Assembly (NCBI RefSeq): GCF_036588685.1
Contig: NC_086373.1
Location: 51,157,164-51,221,163, forward strand
Source of the DNA: Mytilus trossulus
Lineage: Eukaryota; Mollusca; Bivalvia; Mytilida; Mytilidae
Direction: 5' to 3'
Length of the DNA: 64,000 bases
The notes beneath the pieces are model-generated. The model did not search any database. It was not told the origin of the DNA and saw only the letters and a program-made list of their open reading frames with translations. Within the stretch, counting starts at the first letter, position 1, and the number at the start of each line of letters is the position of its first letter. Below, one piece after another: positions 38,701-49,654 of the stretch. The translations under genes and the position numbers were made by a program.

Positions 38701-41700
38701 ATTTCTGTCTATGAAGAATTAACATCATCATGATCAATGTGGTGCACATGGTAATCTGTGTAGCAATTTATTTAAAAATTGAAGAAATCAGAAGATTTGT
38801 TTCATCCAAAATTGAATTTTCACTGCTGAACTGTAATTGTAAAGGAGAAGGTCCGGTAAGGACCGATTTTGGCCTCAAATTTTAGGTTCATCTGACGAAA
38901 GATTTTGACAACTTTTTAAACACTTAAGTGTCTATTTCATATGAATCAATCAGTTTATGTTAAAGATATAACTGATTTAGTCATTAAAACGATGGGATTC
39001 AAGCTCAAGTATGAAAAATCTATCAAATATGCCGAAAAATGTCACTTTCCAGTTGTTTTTTTGTCAAAAATGAAAGTGGCCGCATTCGTGTTCATCTTCA
39101 ACCTTTATACATGTATATGTATTAGGTATATAATAAAATACAACTTACATTTCAATATAAAGGATGAACACGAAAACTTTCGTTTTACATGAAAACCGTC
39201 TTAATTTTGGCTCAAGATGGGGATTATGTTTCCTCTAGAGATTACATTTCTATTCACTGCTGTAATTTAATTGTCTGTTTCAGATTGGCTCAGGATGGGG
39301 ATTATGTTTCCTCTAGAGATTACATTTCTATTCACTGCTGTACTTTAATTGTCTATTTCAGATTGGCTCAAGATGGGGATTATGTTTCCTCTGGAGATTA
39401 CATTTCTATTCACTGCTGTAATTTAATTGTCTATTTCAGATTGGCTCAGGATGGGGATTATTTTTCCTCTAGAGATTACATTTCTATTCACTGCTGTAAT
39501 TTAATTGTCTATTTCAGATTGGCTCAGGATGGGGATTATGTTTCCTCTAGAGATTACATTTCTATTCACTGCTGTAATTTAATTGTCTATTTCAGATTGG
39601 CTCAGGATGGGGATTATGTTTCCTCTGGAGATTACATTTCTATTCACTGCTGTAATTTAATTGTCTATTTCAGATTGGCTAAGGATGGGGATTATGTTTC
39701 CTCTAGAGATTACATTTCTATTCACTGCTGTAATTTAATTGTCTATTTCAGATTGGCTCAGGATGGGGATTATGTTTCCTCTGGAGATTACATTTCTATT
39801 CACTGCTGTAATTTAATTGTCTATTTCAGATTGGCTCAGGATGGGGATTATGTTTCCTCTGGAGATTACATTTCTATTCACTGCTGTAATTTAATTGTCT
39901 GTTTCAGATTGGCTCAGGATGGGGATTATGTTTCCTCTGGAGATTACATTTCAACCAAATATGTATTGGATTGTGTAAAAAATAATCATCTTATGGATAC
40001 AGAGAAATACAAAATGAAAAGGTTTGGAAAATTAGTTTTTTATTGCTGGCCATGCTGGGCTCCAAACTAATAAAACAGTCAAAAGACTACACTTTGATAA
40101 CAAATGAAAAAATTACTTGCTCCAAGTTTTTACTTCTAATACTGTAATCAGGTATTTATGAATGTCATTTTGGCTTCAGAAAACACACTTCCTGGGAACT
40201 AAAATATGCGAAAAGATTGAACAAGTTTTTACCTCACCTGGCCTGAAAGGCCAAGTGAGCTTTTCTCATCACTTGGCGTCCGTCGTCGTTGACTTTTACT
40301 AAAATCTTCTCCTCTAAAACTACTGGGCCAAATTAAACCAAACTTGGCCACAATCATCATGATCTAGTTTAAAATGTGTCTGTTGACCCGGCCAACCAAC
40401 CAAGATGGCCGCCATGGCTAAAAATAGAACATAGGGGTAAAATGCAGTTTTTGGCTTATAAGTCAAAAACCAAAGCATTTAGAGCAAATCTGACAAAGGG
40501 TATAATTGTTTATCAGGTCAAGATCTATCTGCCCTGAAAATTTCAGATGAATCGAACAATTCGTTGTTGGGTTGCTGCCCCTAAATTGGTAATATTAAGG
40601 AAATTTTACTGTTTTTGGTTACCAGCTCAAGCGAGAAAAACAATCTTGTTGAGATAATCAACGATAATCTATAAATATAACACAAGGTACTTAACTTAAT
40701 TTTTTGAAAATTATTTTTCAGGGATAATGTATTTGTTTGGGTCGGCGGGAATAAAAAAGCATGAAAAGTAAATTTTATTTTTATTCTATGAATCGACAAA
40801 ATTGAGTCGGCAGATCCGTAAACCAATAAATTAAAAAATCCTGTCCTAAAAAAAGATTACACAGTATAAAATAATGACCAAATGTATGATTTAGTATTCT
40901 TATTAAGAACTAGAAGTATTTCCTCGGGAAGAGGTTCAACTCTTATCAAGATATCTTGATTCATTACACAAACAAAACTGAATTCTAATACTTGTATATA
41001 TTTATCAAGCATGCTTGAGGTTTAACAATTAGAAGGGAAAAATTGAGATCATAGAAAACAAAGGAACTTAAAGAATATCCAGATAAATTCTAAGGTCAGC
41101 TGTAATGTGGCTTGAAGCTTAGTTGCTTTGCAAACCCATAATTTTAAAACAAAACATATTATTTAAGTTAGCACAAATGCACCAACTTTAAATGGCTTTA
41201 CATGTGTTTATCAGTAGAAATGTTTGTATAATTTCAGACAAGGAAGTAAAAAGTTCAGTGTTGACAATGCTGAAGAGTTGAGTAATGTTAGTGATGATCT
41301 GAGTCCCTCCAGTTCTGTTTATATTGAAGCCAAAGATATCAAAGGGTACTATTTCTTGTTATACCAAATGTTGAATTGATAAGATAAGGTTAAATGCTTT
41401 TTCTAAGAATGAAATCTTCATAATCAAAACTTTGATCACATAATAACTTGCAATTTAAAACAATTAAGTTCACAGTCCAGGTTCTCGCTTAGGCAAGTCC
41501 ATGAGTTCTGGACTCATCAAAATCTGTCTGAACTCACCATTAGTTGTAGCCCAATTTGAAGAGAACCAATACTCCTATAGCTAGGCCATTTTTTGTCGAG
41601 CCTGCAACTTTTGTTGCAGAAAGCTCGACATAGGGATAGTGATCCGGCGGCGGCGGTGTTAGTTCACTTCTTAAAAGCTTTATATTATAAAAGGTAGAAG

Positions 41701-44700
41701 ACCTGGATGCTTCATACTTTGTATATAGATGCCTCATGTTATGAACTTTCCGTCAGTCACATGTCCAATGTCCTTGACCTCATTTTCAGGGTTCAGTGAC
41801 TACTTGAAAAAAAAAAAAATTTTGTAATGTTAAATTCTCTCGTATTATAAGTAATTGGATAACTATATTTGGTATGTGCGTACCTTGCAAGGTCCTCATG
41901 CCTTTCAGACAGTTTTCACTTGACCTCGACCTCATTTCATGGATCAGTGAACAAGGTAAAGTTTTCGTGGTCAAGTCCATATTTCAGATACTATAAGCAA
42001 TATGTCTAGTATATTCGGTGTATGGACATGATGGAAGCACTGTAAGGTGTACATGTCCAATTGGCAGGTATCATCTGACCTTGACCTCATTTTCATGGTT
42101 CAGTGGTTATAGTTAAGTTTTTGTGTTTTGGTCTGTTTTTCTTATACTATATATGCAATAGGTCTACTATAATTGGTTCATCTGACCTTGACCTCATTTT
42201 CATGGTTCATTGATCAATGTTTCATTTTCTTGGTTAATGCTGAGTTTATGTGACAGTTGTAATAAAGCTTTATAATTGGGTCTATCAAGATAGTATCAAG
42301 GATTAATAAAGAAGGCGAGACATTTCAATGTGTGCACTCTTGTTGTAAAATGCAGGACCTGGATGAATTGGTATAGGTTATGTACACTGGAATGATTCAC
42401 ATATAACGAGACTGTAAATGTTTAATATAAGTAGTTGTTTTGAAAAATTACGATACAATTAATAAAAAATAAATGAATAAAGGGAGATAAGTGTTGGTAA
42501 CTCATGACAACCATGGATGATAATTGCATGTGATGATTAAAGAAGAAATTATAAAAAAGAAGATGTGGTATGATTGCCAATGAGACAACTATCCACAAAA
42601 GACCAAAATGACACAAACATTAACAATTATAGGTCACCGTACAGGCTTCAACTATGAGCAAAGCCCATACCGCATAAAGTCAGCTATAAAAGGCCCCGAT
42701 AAGACAATGTAAAACAATTCAAACGAGAAAACTAAAGGCCTTATCTATGTAAAAAAATGAACGAAAAACAAATATGTAACACATAAACAAACGACAACCA
42801 CTGAATTACAGGCTCCTGACTTGGGACAGGCACATACATAAATAATGTGGCAGGGTTAAACATGTTAGCGGGATCCCAACCCTCCCCTAACCTGGGACAG
42901 TGGTATAACAGTACAACATAAGAACGAACTATAAAAATCAGTTGAAAAAGGTTGGGATATAATTTTTTTAAAGTACTACAATGATAACAACAGAACTGAA
43001 ATCTCTTTTGAAATTTATCTCTATTAACTTTATTAATGATATGTATTGATGCAGAGCATTTTGAGTTTTTCATTTAGAATGATTGCTTGTCCATAATTGA
43101 ATAGTTTTTGCACAACTTTTTGGAATTTGGATCCTCAATGCTCTTCAACTTTGTATTTGTTTGGTTCATTACTATTTTGATATGAGCCTCACTGATGAGT
43201 CTTATGTAGACGAAACGCGCGTCTGGCATACTAAATTATAATCCTGGTACCTTTGATAACAATTTTGACCTTTAGAAGTTGTTTTTTTCTGTGTTCATGA
43301 GTTGAGGTGTCACCAAAGATCATGCTTCATCTCATTGTTAATGATATTGACCATTACATAAATAGTTGATAAAACTTATAATCTATTTATTCCCAGAAGA
43401 ACTAAGTACACAGACGAAGAAGATGTGGCAATGTTGAGTTACATTGTAACAGAGCATCGTCAGAATGCTATACATGGAAATCAACTGTACAAAGACATGC
43501 AAGTCTTAAAGGTAAATTTAGGAAGGGGATAGTTCATGTATTAAGTATAGAAATAGTTAACACCATTAACATGATAATGAATCTAAGATATAGAAATGTG
43601 ATATATTTGCCAATGAGTTTTACTGTTGTCAATTTATATGTCTGTACATCCCAAAATTGGTATCTGCTATCTAACTTAAATTTTACTCAACCAAATGTTA
43701 TACAATTTATACACAATGCTTCCAACCACAAAACACAGATGAATTTGGGTTGGGTCACTTTTATCATTCAAGAGTAATGACCCTTGACAAATTGAAAAGT
43801 TGGTGAATTTTTCATTTCTGTTCTCTAAATTTAGATTGTCTGAATAAAGGTTATAAAACTTATATGCAATGCTTATTACCACAATACATAGATCAAGGTT
43901 GAATTTTGTTGGCTGCACTTTAACTTTTCTTGAGTTATGACCCTTTACAAAAAACAGATTAATTACAAATAAGGATTGTGTCATTTTTACCGTTCTTGAG
44001 ATATGCCCCTTTATAATCTTATATGGAAGCAGGGGCCCATGGACACATAACCCATTTATTTTTTTTTCAAGTCAAAGGAACAGGAGCATTAAGGCCTGGT
44101 TTTGGCCCAAGAAAATAAAATGTTTGATGACTATTTCAAATTATGTTTAGAAATGCATAGGGTCAAGTAATATATATGAAAAATATAAAGATTTTATCTG
44201 ATGATGTCACAATCACGACATCTTATGTACTGATTTCACTTAAAGGATGAAAAATTCAGAGTTTATTCAGTTTACTATCGTTATTTCCGTTTTCAGTAAT
44301 TTTAGAATATGTATGATAACTTTTTAATTTGCAGTAATATTTGGGCCAAATATAGGGCCTTATTGAACCTATTCCTTTCATTTTTTTTCAGATTACAAAG
44401 CATTCAGCCCCTTCAATGAACAGTAGGATGAGAAAATGCATATTACCAAACATCAGCAAATACAATATCCCAAAGAAATGGAAAAAAATATTTTCAGAAA
44501 AAGTTTCACCTAAAAAAGGTACGTCATTAATTTCTTTCATTTCTCCACATTTATTATTGTTATCTATGTTGATATTTTCCCCAGTTATAATTGTTATCTT
44601 TGTTATTCCCCAATTATTAATGTTATATTCTCTGTTTTCCTGTCCCTCTGGTATCTTTGTTATTCCCCCATTATTAGTGTTATATTCTCTGTTATCCTGT

Positions 44701-47700
44701 CCCTTTGTATCTTTGTTATTCCCCCATTATTAGTGTTATATTCTCTGTTATCCTGTCCCTTTGGTATCTTTGTTATTCCCCCATTATTAGTGTTATAATC
44801 TCTGTTATCCTATCCCTCTGGTATCTTTGTTATTCCCCCATTATTAGTGTTATATTCTCTGTTATCCTGTCCCTCTGGTATCTTTGTTATTCCCCTATTA
44901 TTAGTGTTATATTCTCTGTTATCCTGTCCCTCTGGTATCTTTGTTATTCCCCCATTATTAGTGTTATATATTCTTTGTTATCTTTGTTATTCCCCCATTA
45001 TTAGTGTTATATATTCTCTGTTATCTTTGTTATTCCCCCATTGTTAGTGTTATATAATACAATTACTGTATTTTGATGAGGTAAATGTGTGGTTTTATTG
45101 ACTTTTGAAAAACTGATATTCACTGAGGCCAATTTTAAGCCAATTTTTTTTCAAATTTGGATTCTACTGCAGGGGGAAAAAGCCTTTATTCTCCTGTAAT
45201 TTAAGGCAAACAATATCACTGATATTAACAAGTATTCAATTGTTTTAAATTCATGAATTGCATTTTTTTATGCAGATAACACATTAACATTAGAGCAGAC
45301 TATAAAAATAAAGGAAAACATAACAAATGGGAAACCCAAAAGAAAACCAACAAGTGATTTATCTGACGAGATTGATTCCTTCATCTCAGAAGATGATTTT
45401 GATCAACAATTGAAAAGTATCAGCAAAGGCAATGTAAATTCAACACCAAGCAAAGCACTACATGTGGATATATCAAAGTCAATTGTTACATCAGACAATC
45501 AACACGTAGTTACTGATACACCACATTGTAATCTAAACAACACAAAGGAGGCTCTTTCAGATGGAGGTTCTGATGAGGAATTAGATGCTAGTTTAATGAG
45601 ATATCAAAACAATGAAGAGGAAAGAATGTCAACAAATAAGAATAGAAAGTCAAGAAAAAGATTACGAAAGAAAACTGATGACACACCAAATAAAAAGGTA
45701 TGACATTAACTCACAAAGATGCTCATAGTGTACATTAATTTTCAGCTCCCTTTTGATTTTCATAGTTTTAGATTTTAGCTTTTCCCAGTAATGAGGTTTT
45801 ATTCAGAAAAAAGGGTGATTTTTCAGTTTTCAAACAATAACTCAAAAATGCTTTCAGCAGTTTTCATACAACTTTGGTGAATTGCTTATATTATCTATTG
45901 AGATAAGCTCCCTTTCAATTTTTATTATAATTATGAAACTTGGGTGACTGGTGTTTATCTATTAAGAAAACCTCCCTTTAGTTATTTCAGAATTTCAGAT
46001 ATAAGTTATAACTTATTCTTTGAAAAAGGGAGGGGCGTATCATGCGTTCATGGTGCAGCTGTTTATTGCCTTATATCTTAAAAACTTACTAAAAGATTAA
46101 CAAATGCTGAAGATGAAGATGAGCAACAAACTGCTTTTCAGAGCCTCTAGTTATATTTTTTCATTAATTTTTGTCAAATTATTGTGTTTCTGATTGTGTA
46201 ACAGCATTTGTAAATTTATTGAAGACTTAAGAGTTATTTTACAAATTCTTATACTCATTAAAAGACAAAAGAATCCAGTTAGTGGTGCTCTAATTTATCA
46301 ATCCAATCAACAACAAGTGTGAATCAGTCACATGATCCAATCAACAACAAGTGTGAATCAGTGAATCAGTCACATGATCCAATCAACAACAAGTGTGAAT
46401 CAGTCACATGATCCAATCAACAACTAGTGTGAATCAGTCATATGATCCAATCAACAACAAGTGTGAATCAGTCACTTGATTGGATCAACAACAAGTGTGA
46501 ATCAGTCACTTGATTGGATCAACAACAAGTGTGAATCAGTCACATGATCCAATCAACAACAAGTGTGAATCAGTCACATGATCCAATCAACAAGTGTGAA
46601 TCAGTCACATGATCCAATCAACAACAAGTGTGAATCAGTCACATGATCCAATCAACAACAAGTGTGAATCAGTCACATGATCCAATCAACAACAAGTGTG
46701 AATCAGTGAATCAGTCACATGATCCAATCAACAACAAGTGTGAATCAGTCACATGATCCAATCAACAACTAGTGTGAATCAGTCATATGATCCAATCAAC
46801 AACAAGTGTGAATCAGTCACTTGATTGGATCAACAACAAGTGTGAATCAGTCACTTGATTGGATCAACAACAAGTGTGAATCAGTCACATGATCCAATCA
46901 ACAACAAGTGTGAATCAGTGAATCAGTCACATGATCCAATCAACAAGTGTGAATCAGTCACATGATCCAATCAACAACAAGTGTGAATCAGTCACATGAT
47001 CCAATCAACAACAAGTGTGAATCAGTCACATGATCCAATCAACAACAAGTGGGAATCAGTCATATGGTCCAATCAACAACAAGTGTGAATCAGTCACATG
47101 ATCCAATCAACAACAAGTGTGAATCAGTTACATGTTGTCAACATTCAATGTGCTGTTAAATTCACTGTAAACACAAAACAGACAAGTCATGAGTCATTAA
47201 TGTTATGTACATTTGTAATATAGATATTTTTTGACAAAATTATAGAACAACAGGTTAAAATACAGGATTCTGTATTAAAATTATAGGACCCAGCTGTTTT
47301 CCAGCAGTGCCTGGTGCCAACAGTGGTATATCCTCGGTTATGATCTAGGCATAATCAACTATAGAGTAAGGACATTGACAATTGATCATGATTAAATTTT
47401 GTTCTGGGGATCATAAACAGTAGTAAAGACAACGTCAATCTATCATGGGTTAAAGTTGACCCTTGGAAAATCAGTTACATGTATAGTCAGGACACAGATG
47501 TTGTTCAGTCTTGATCTAAAACTCTGTTTTCCAATAATCTCATACATGCAACATCTATCACCAATGTAAATCTGCCTTACAACAGAATAAAAAAAAAAAA
47601 ATCTAGTTCATGATTATAATGATAATTATGCATTTTCTTTTTCAGACAGAACAGAAAAGGCAGTATAATGGTAAGTCATAAATTGTTATACATCACTATT

Positions 47701-48430
47701 ATGAGTTAGGTTGTAAGTTTTGGCAAAATTAAAAAATTAAAAGTCTCAAAATGTACAATCTTATTGAACATATACATTTTTTTTATTTAAAAGATACTCA
47801 AAAATTTGATAAAAATAATATCCAATGAATATTAAAGAAACAGTATAAACTTGGTAATCATTGATAAGCTTGATATATGTTTCTTTACAGAAAATAAAAA
47901 GAGTCGCACAGGATACATCCTTGATGATGAGGATAATACAGAAGACACATCTGATGGTAAGATTAGACATGTCTACGACCATTATAAATTGGTTTATCGC
48001 TATTTTGTGCAATTTTCCTTTGATCTTTAATGTGATAATTTTCATATCATGCTTCTCGCTTGAGATGGAAAAATTATCGCTAAAAACTAAGGAGGCCACG
48101 TGCCATTGCTAACGAAATTGACATTGAAATTGACAACGTCGTCATAGGTAAAATAGCGATAAACAGATTATCATTGGTCATCTCAACTTGATTGCTATTC
48201 TCACTTTCGCTGTACCAGCTCAAGCGAGAAAATCAATCTCGTTGAGATAATCAACGATAATCTTTAAATATAAGTAGTAAAGTAAACCAGTAGTTTGACA
48301 GGTTCTTATGTCAGATTTTGAATCTACATCTCAAACCACAAAACAGATCTCTAGCAAATGTCACTCAGAATTTGAAAATGAGGATTTAGCCTGCCTTAGT
48401 CCAAATAGGCATTATCACTTAAATCATTAA
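32766..48430 (+). CDS. TERF2IP: RAP1 / TERF2-interacting telomeric protein 1, 10 exons assembled, 417 aa model
   Basis: Exons that join in phase: 32766-32879, 36743-36789, 39908-40021, 41238-41345, 43397-43511, 44392-44518, 45276-45697, 47646-47670, 47891-47956, 48315-48430. The first three encode a BRCT domain (residues about 8-92) with the RAP1 signatures HSKHLFTKENEP, VEYGGGKVLSK and GDYISTKYVLDCVKNN, which align well with vertebrate TERF2IP. Exons 5-6 (about 128-208) encode the Myb-like domain, beginning TKYTDEEDVAMLSYI. Exons 7-10 encode a charged, low-complexity tail with acidic DEEDxD-like and lysine-rich stretches. The family's C-terminal RCT domain, which binds TRF2, was not found: exon 10 runs into a stop after HYHLNH. 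Either the tail is truncated, or exon 9 splices to RCT exons I could not see. RAP1 sits on telomeric TRF2 and also acts in transcription and NF-kB signalling in vertebrates. The donor of exon 3 (gtttgg) is weak. Exon 3 is preceded by the 78-bp repeat array. Confidence 0.88.
33140..33280. repeat. Simple repeats in RAP1 intron 1
   Basis: Four tandem copies of 'tatacctt' type sequence at about 33137-33172, then a (TA)n run at about 33255-33275. Confidence 0.75.
33329..34302 (-). mobile_element. 5'-truncated LINE (Jockey/CR1-like RT, C-terminal part)
   Basis: An open frame in RAP1 intron 1, antisense, carries RT motifs GVPQGSVLGPVLF and IFADDCKVYS and then the typical LINE tail region (LLEYATCVWSPYLKKDI, LESVQRRATKLV). 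Upstream the coding match continues to about 34302 (RINNTTSTWSDVV), where it abuts a MITE. No endonuclease or N-terminal RT is present, so it is a 5'-truncated insertion. The ORF is uninterrupted for 311 codons, suggesting moderate age. Confidence 0.85.
34303..34455. mobile_element. 153-bp MITE (CCTTATCGCTATT ends)
   Basis: Left CCTTATCGCTATT, right AATAGCGATAAGG, perfect 13-bp inverted ends. It abuts the truncated end of the LINE at 33329. Its interior (gtccgccattac, cacacaggttcccgta, aagtgattgttg) is the inverse of part of 26750-26960. Confidence 0.75.
34987..35660 (-). mobile_element. Second 5'-truncated LINE fragment (RT C-terminal region)
   Basis: Reads MRFNAKKCYVMSVN, then LLEYAFIVWDPYLMKDIYALEKVQRHAVHF and a C-terminal NRLPDNLLCAKTIESFK segment, the usual end of Jockey/CR1-like LINE ORF2. 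It is a different lineage from the fragment at 33329-34302, judged by the divergent sequence. It also lies antisense in RAP1 intron 1. Upstream of 35640 the sequence no longer resembles RT. Confidence 0.8.
35660..36742. other. Rest of RAP1 intron 1, no gene seen
   Basis: AT-rich sequence with no recognised repeat ends or coding signal up to the exon 2 acceptor (ttttttacttcag at 36742). Confidence 0.6.
37266..37782. repeat. 31-bp triplicate followed by a long hairpin in RAP1 intron 2
   Basis: Three copies of a unit with 'tgtgttctaattctgtttct' + ctgtcctgagg at 37266-37350. A near-perfect inverted repeat follows: 37582-37672 pairs with 37688-37782 (acagttaaattttattattt / aaataataaaatttaactgt core, loop ggctcggcaagcctcgcg). 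Confidence 0.8.
38100..38460 (+). repeat. Interspersed SINE-like repeat in RAP1 intron 2
   Basis: Contains gagaatggaaatcgggga, caaagagacaacaaccc, 'aggtcttcaatgtagcaag' and gaggctcctgacttgggac; the last part is shared with 42805. No ORF. Confidence 0.65.
38850..39200. repeat. Probable interspersed repeat (ggtccggtaaggacc) before the splice array
   Basis: Starts with the small hairpin ggtccggtaaggacc and contains a form of aaaaatgaaagtggccgc. It reads open for short stretches without any known domain. Family assignment is tentative. Confidence 0.4.
39207..39986 (+). repeat. 78-bp tandem array of a 3' splice site plus BRCT exon start (9 units + true exon)
   Basis: Nine 78-bp units start at 39207 and end at 39908; the tenth start (39909) continues into the real RAP1 exon 3. 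Each unit holds a candidate branch region (ctgctgtaat), a pyrimidine tract and acceptor (ttgtctatttcag), and then ATTGGCTCAGGATGGGG. The unit length is a multiple of three and contains no stop in the exon frame, so the array reads as repeated 26-residue blocks (LAQDGDYVSSRDYISIHCC and so on). The first unit lacks an upstream AG. Units vary mainly at AGA/GGA (R/G). The array is a minisatellite overlapping an exon boundary, not a separate gene. Confidence 0.93.
40225..40850. repeat. Interspersed repeat, tcctctgaaactactgggc family, with TIR-element scrap
   Basis: Hairpin-like start (cctggcctgaaaggccaag), then gcgtccgtcgtcg and ccaaccaagatggccgcc. 40615-40700 (ccagctcaagcgagaa, gttgagataatcaacgat) matches 48215-48265. 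The end at 40810-40845 matches the 24165 element terminus. Confidence 0.65.
41478..42345. repeat. Interspersed repeats in RAP1 intron 4
   Basis: 41478-41545 is a broken copy of the 23414 MITE (ggttctcgcttaggcaagtc). 41594-42345 is the 'tgaccttgacctcattttca' family beginning with the inverted pair tgtcgagcctgcaac / gttgcagaaagctcgaca. Confidence 0.65.
42553..43260 (+). repeat. Interspersed repeat (gatgtggtatgattgcca ... acgaaacgcgcgtctggc)
   Basis: A long copy. The same start occurs at 59485, and the same ending (gatgagtcttatgtagacga, acgcgcgtctggc) occurs inverted at 55425-55480 and, modified, at 59760. Function unknown, no ORF. Confidence 0.75.
44590..45055. repeat. 57-bp tandem repeat in RAP1 intron 6
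   Basis: Unit contains 'tattcccccattattagtg' and 'ttctctgttatcctgtccct'; about eight copies, the last two shortened. 57 is a multiple of 3, which gives spurious 19-residue periodic open frames in two phases. No gene is supported. Confidence 0.9.
46262..47135. repeat. 34-bp minisatellite in RAP1 intron 7, with higher-order structure
   Basis: Unit 'gtgtgaatcagtcacatg' + 'atccaatcaacaacaa'; roughly 24 copies. Variants include an extra gtgaatca, a shortened aacaag, and units where the 12-nt core appears reversed. A block of about 365 bp appears twice (near 46340 and 46705), a higher-order duplication. Confidence 0.93.
47993..48163. mobile_element. 171-bp MITE (TTTATCGCTATTTT ends) in RAP1 intron 9
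   Basis: Left TTTATCGCTATTTT, right AAAATAGCGATAAA. Ends resemble those of 34303-34455. Confidence 0.65.
48167..48265. repeat. Imperfect inverted repeat next to the MITE
   Basis: gattatcattggtcatctcaac and ttctcactttcgct pair with agcgagaaaatcaatc and gttgagataatcaacgataatc around ccagctca. It could be part of a larger TIR element with 47993-48163. Confidence 0.6.
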
Positions 48431-48814
48431 ATATTTGGTCTATTTGATACAACAAATATAAAGAAGGCATAACCATTTTCTCCATGTTAGTCATGTAGTT
48501 AAAATCTCATTATTTGACAAACTTGGGTTTAAAATTCAGTGAGCTATAACCATCATTTAGATTCCTAAAACTTTTAACAAACATTTCTTTTGAAACAACT
48601 TGACCAATCAAAAAAAATGAAGAAGTTTTAAAATGTGTAAGATGATTTTTCTACCAACCAACCATTGCTATAAGGAGTAGGGGCAATAAGGCCCTTATTT
48701 GGTGCAAATATTACTGCAAATTTAAAGGTTATCATATATATATTCTTCACTTTAATTTGAACAAGTTACCATGGCAACACACCATGATAAAATTTGAATT
48801 TTTATCCCCAAAGG

Positions 48815-49654
48815 GCCAAGTGAGCTTTTCTCACCACTTGGCGTCCGTTGTCATTAACTTTAACAATAATCTTCTCCTTTGACACTACTGGGCCAAATTT
48901 AACCAAACTTGTCTACAATCATCATTGGAGTATCTAGTTTTTAGCTCATCTGTCCCAAAGGGCCAAGTGAGCTTTTCTCATCACTTGGCATCCGTCGTCG
49001 TCCGTCTTCGTTAACTTTTATAAAAATCTTCTCCTCTGAAACTGCTGGGTCAAATTTAACCAAACATTGCCAAAATCATTATTAGGGTATCTAGTTTAAA
49101 AATACCAACCAAGATGGCCGCCATGGCTAAAAATAGAACATAGGGGTAAAATGCAGTTTTTAGCTTATAACTCAAAAACCAAAGCATTTATAGCAAATCT
49201 GACAAAGGGTAAATTTGTTAATCAGGTCAAGATCTATCTGCTTTTCAGATGAATTGGACAACCCGTTGTTGGGTTGCTGCCCCTGAATTGGTAATTTTAA
49301 GGAAGTTTGCTGTTTTTGGTTATTATCTTGAATATTATTATAGATAGAGATAAACTGTCAACAGCAATAATGCTCAGAAAAGTGAGATTTACAAATAAGT
49401 CAACATGACCAAAATGGTCAGTTGACCCCTTTAGGGTTATTGCCCTTTATAGTAAATTTTTAACAATTTTTCGTAAATCTTAGTAATCTTTTACAAAAAT
49501 CTTCTCCTCTGAAACAACTGGGCCAAATTAAACCAAACTTGGCCACAATCATCATTGGTGGGGTATCTAGTTAAAAAATTGTGTTTTGTGACCTGGCCAA
49601 CCAACCAAGATGGCCACCAAGGCTAAAAATAGAACATAGGGGTAAAAAGCAGTT
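48815..49654. repeat. Interspersed repeat, tcctctgaaactactgggc family, interrupted by TIR copy B
   Basis: Two tandem partial units (tcctttgacactactgggcc; tcctctgaaacaactgggcc), each with an accaagatggcc block. The right part breaks at ggtaaaaagcag where copy B begins. Confidence 0.7.

Noticed and set aside
39189-40070. A 293-aa repeat protein open frame
   Set aside because: It is the 78-bp splice-site array read through intron sequence; the BRCT continuation shows only the last unit is needed as exon.
44416-45047. Open frames with 19-residue hydrophobic repeats
   Set aside because: Produced by the 57-bp tandem repeat in two phases; the first residues belong to RAP1 exon 6.
45758-46150. Possible extra RAP1 exon in intron 7
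   Set aside because: No phase-compatible open stretch with good splice sites and no similarity to RAP1.
46262-47135. CRISPR-like regular array
   Set aside because: Units are contiguous without unique spacers, and the context is a eukaryotic intron.
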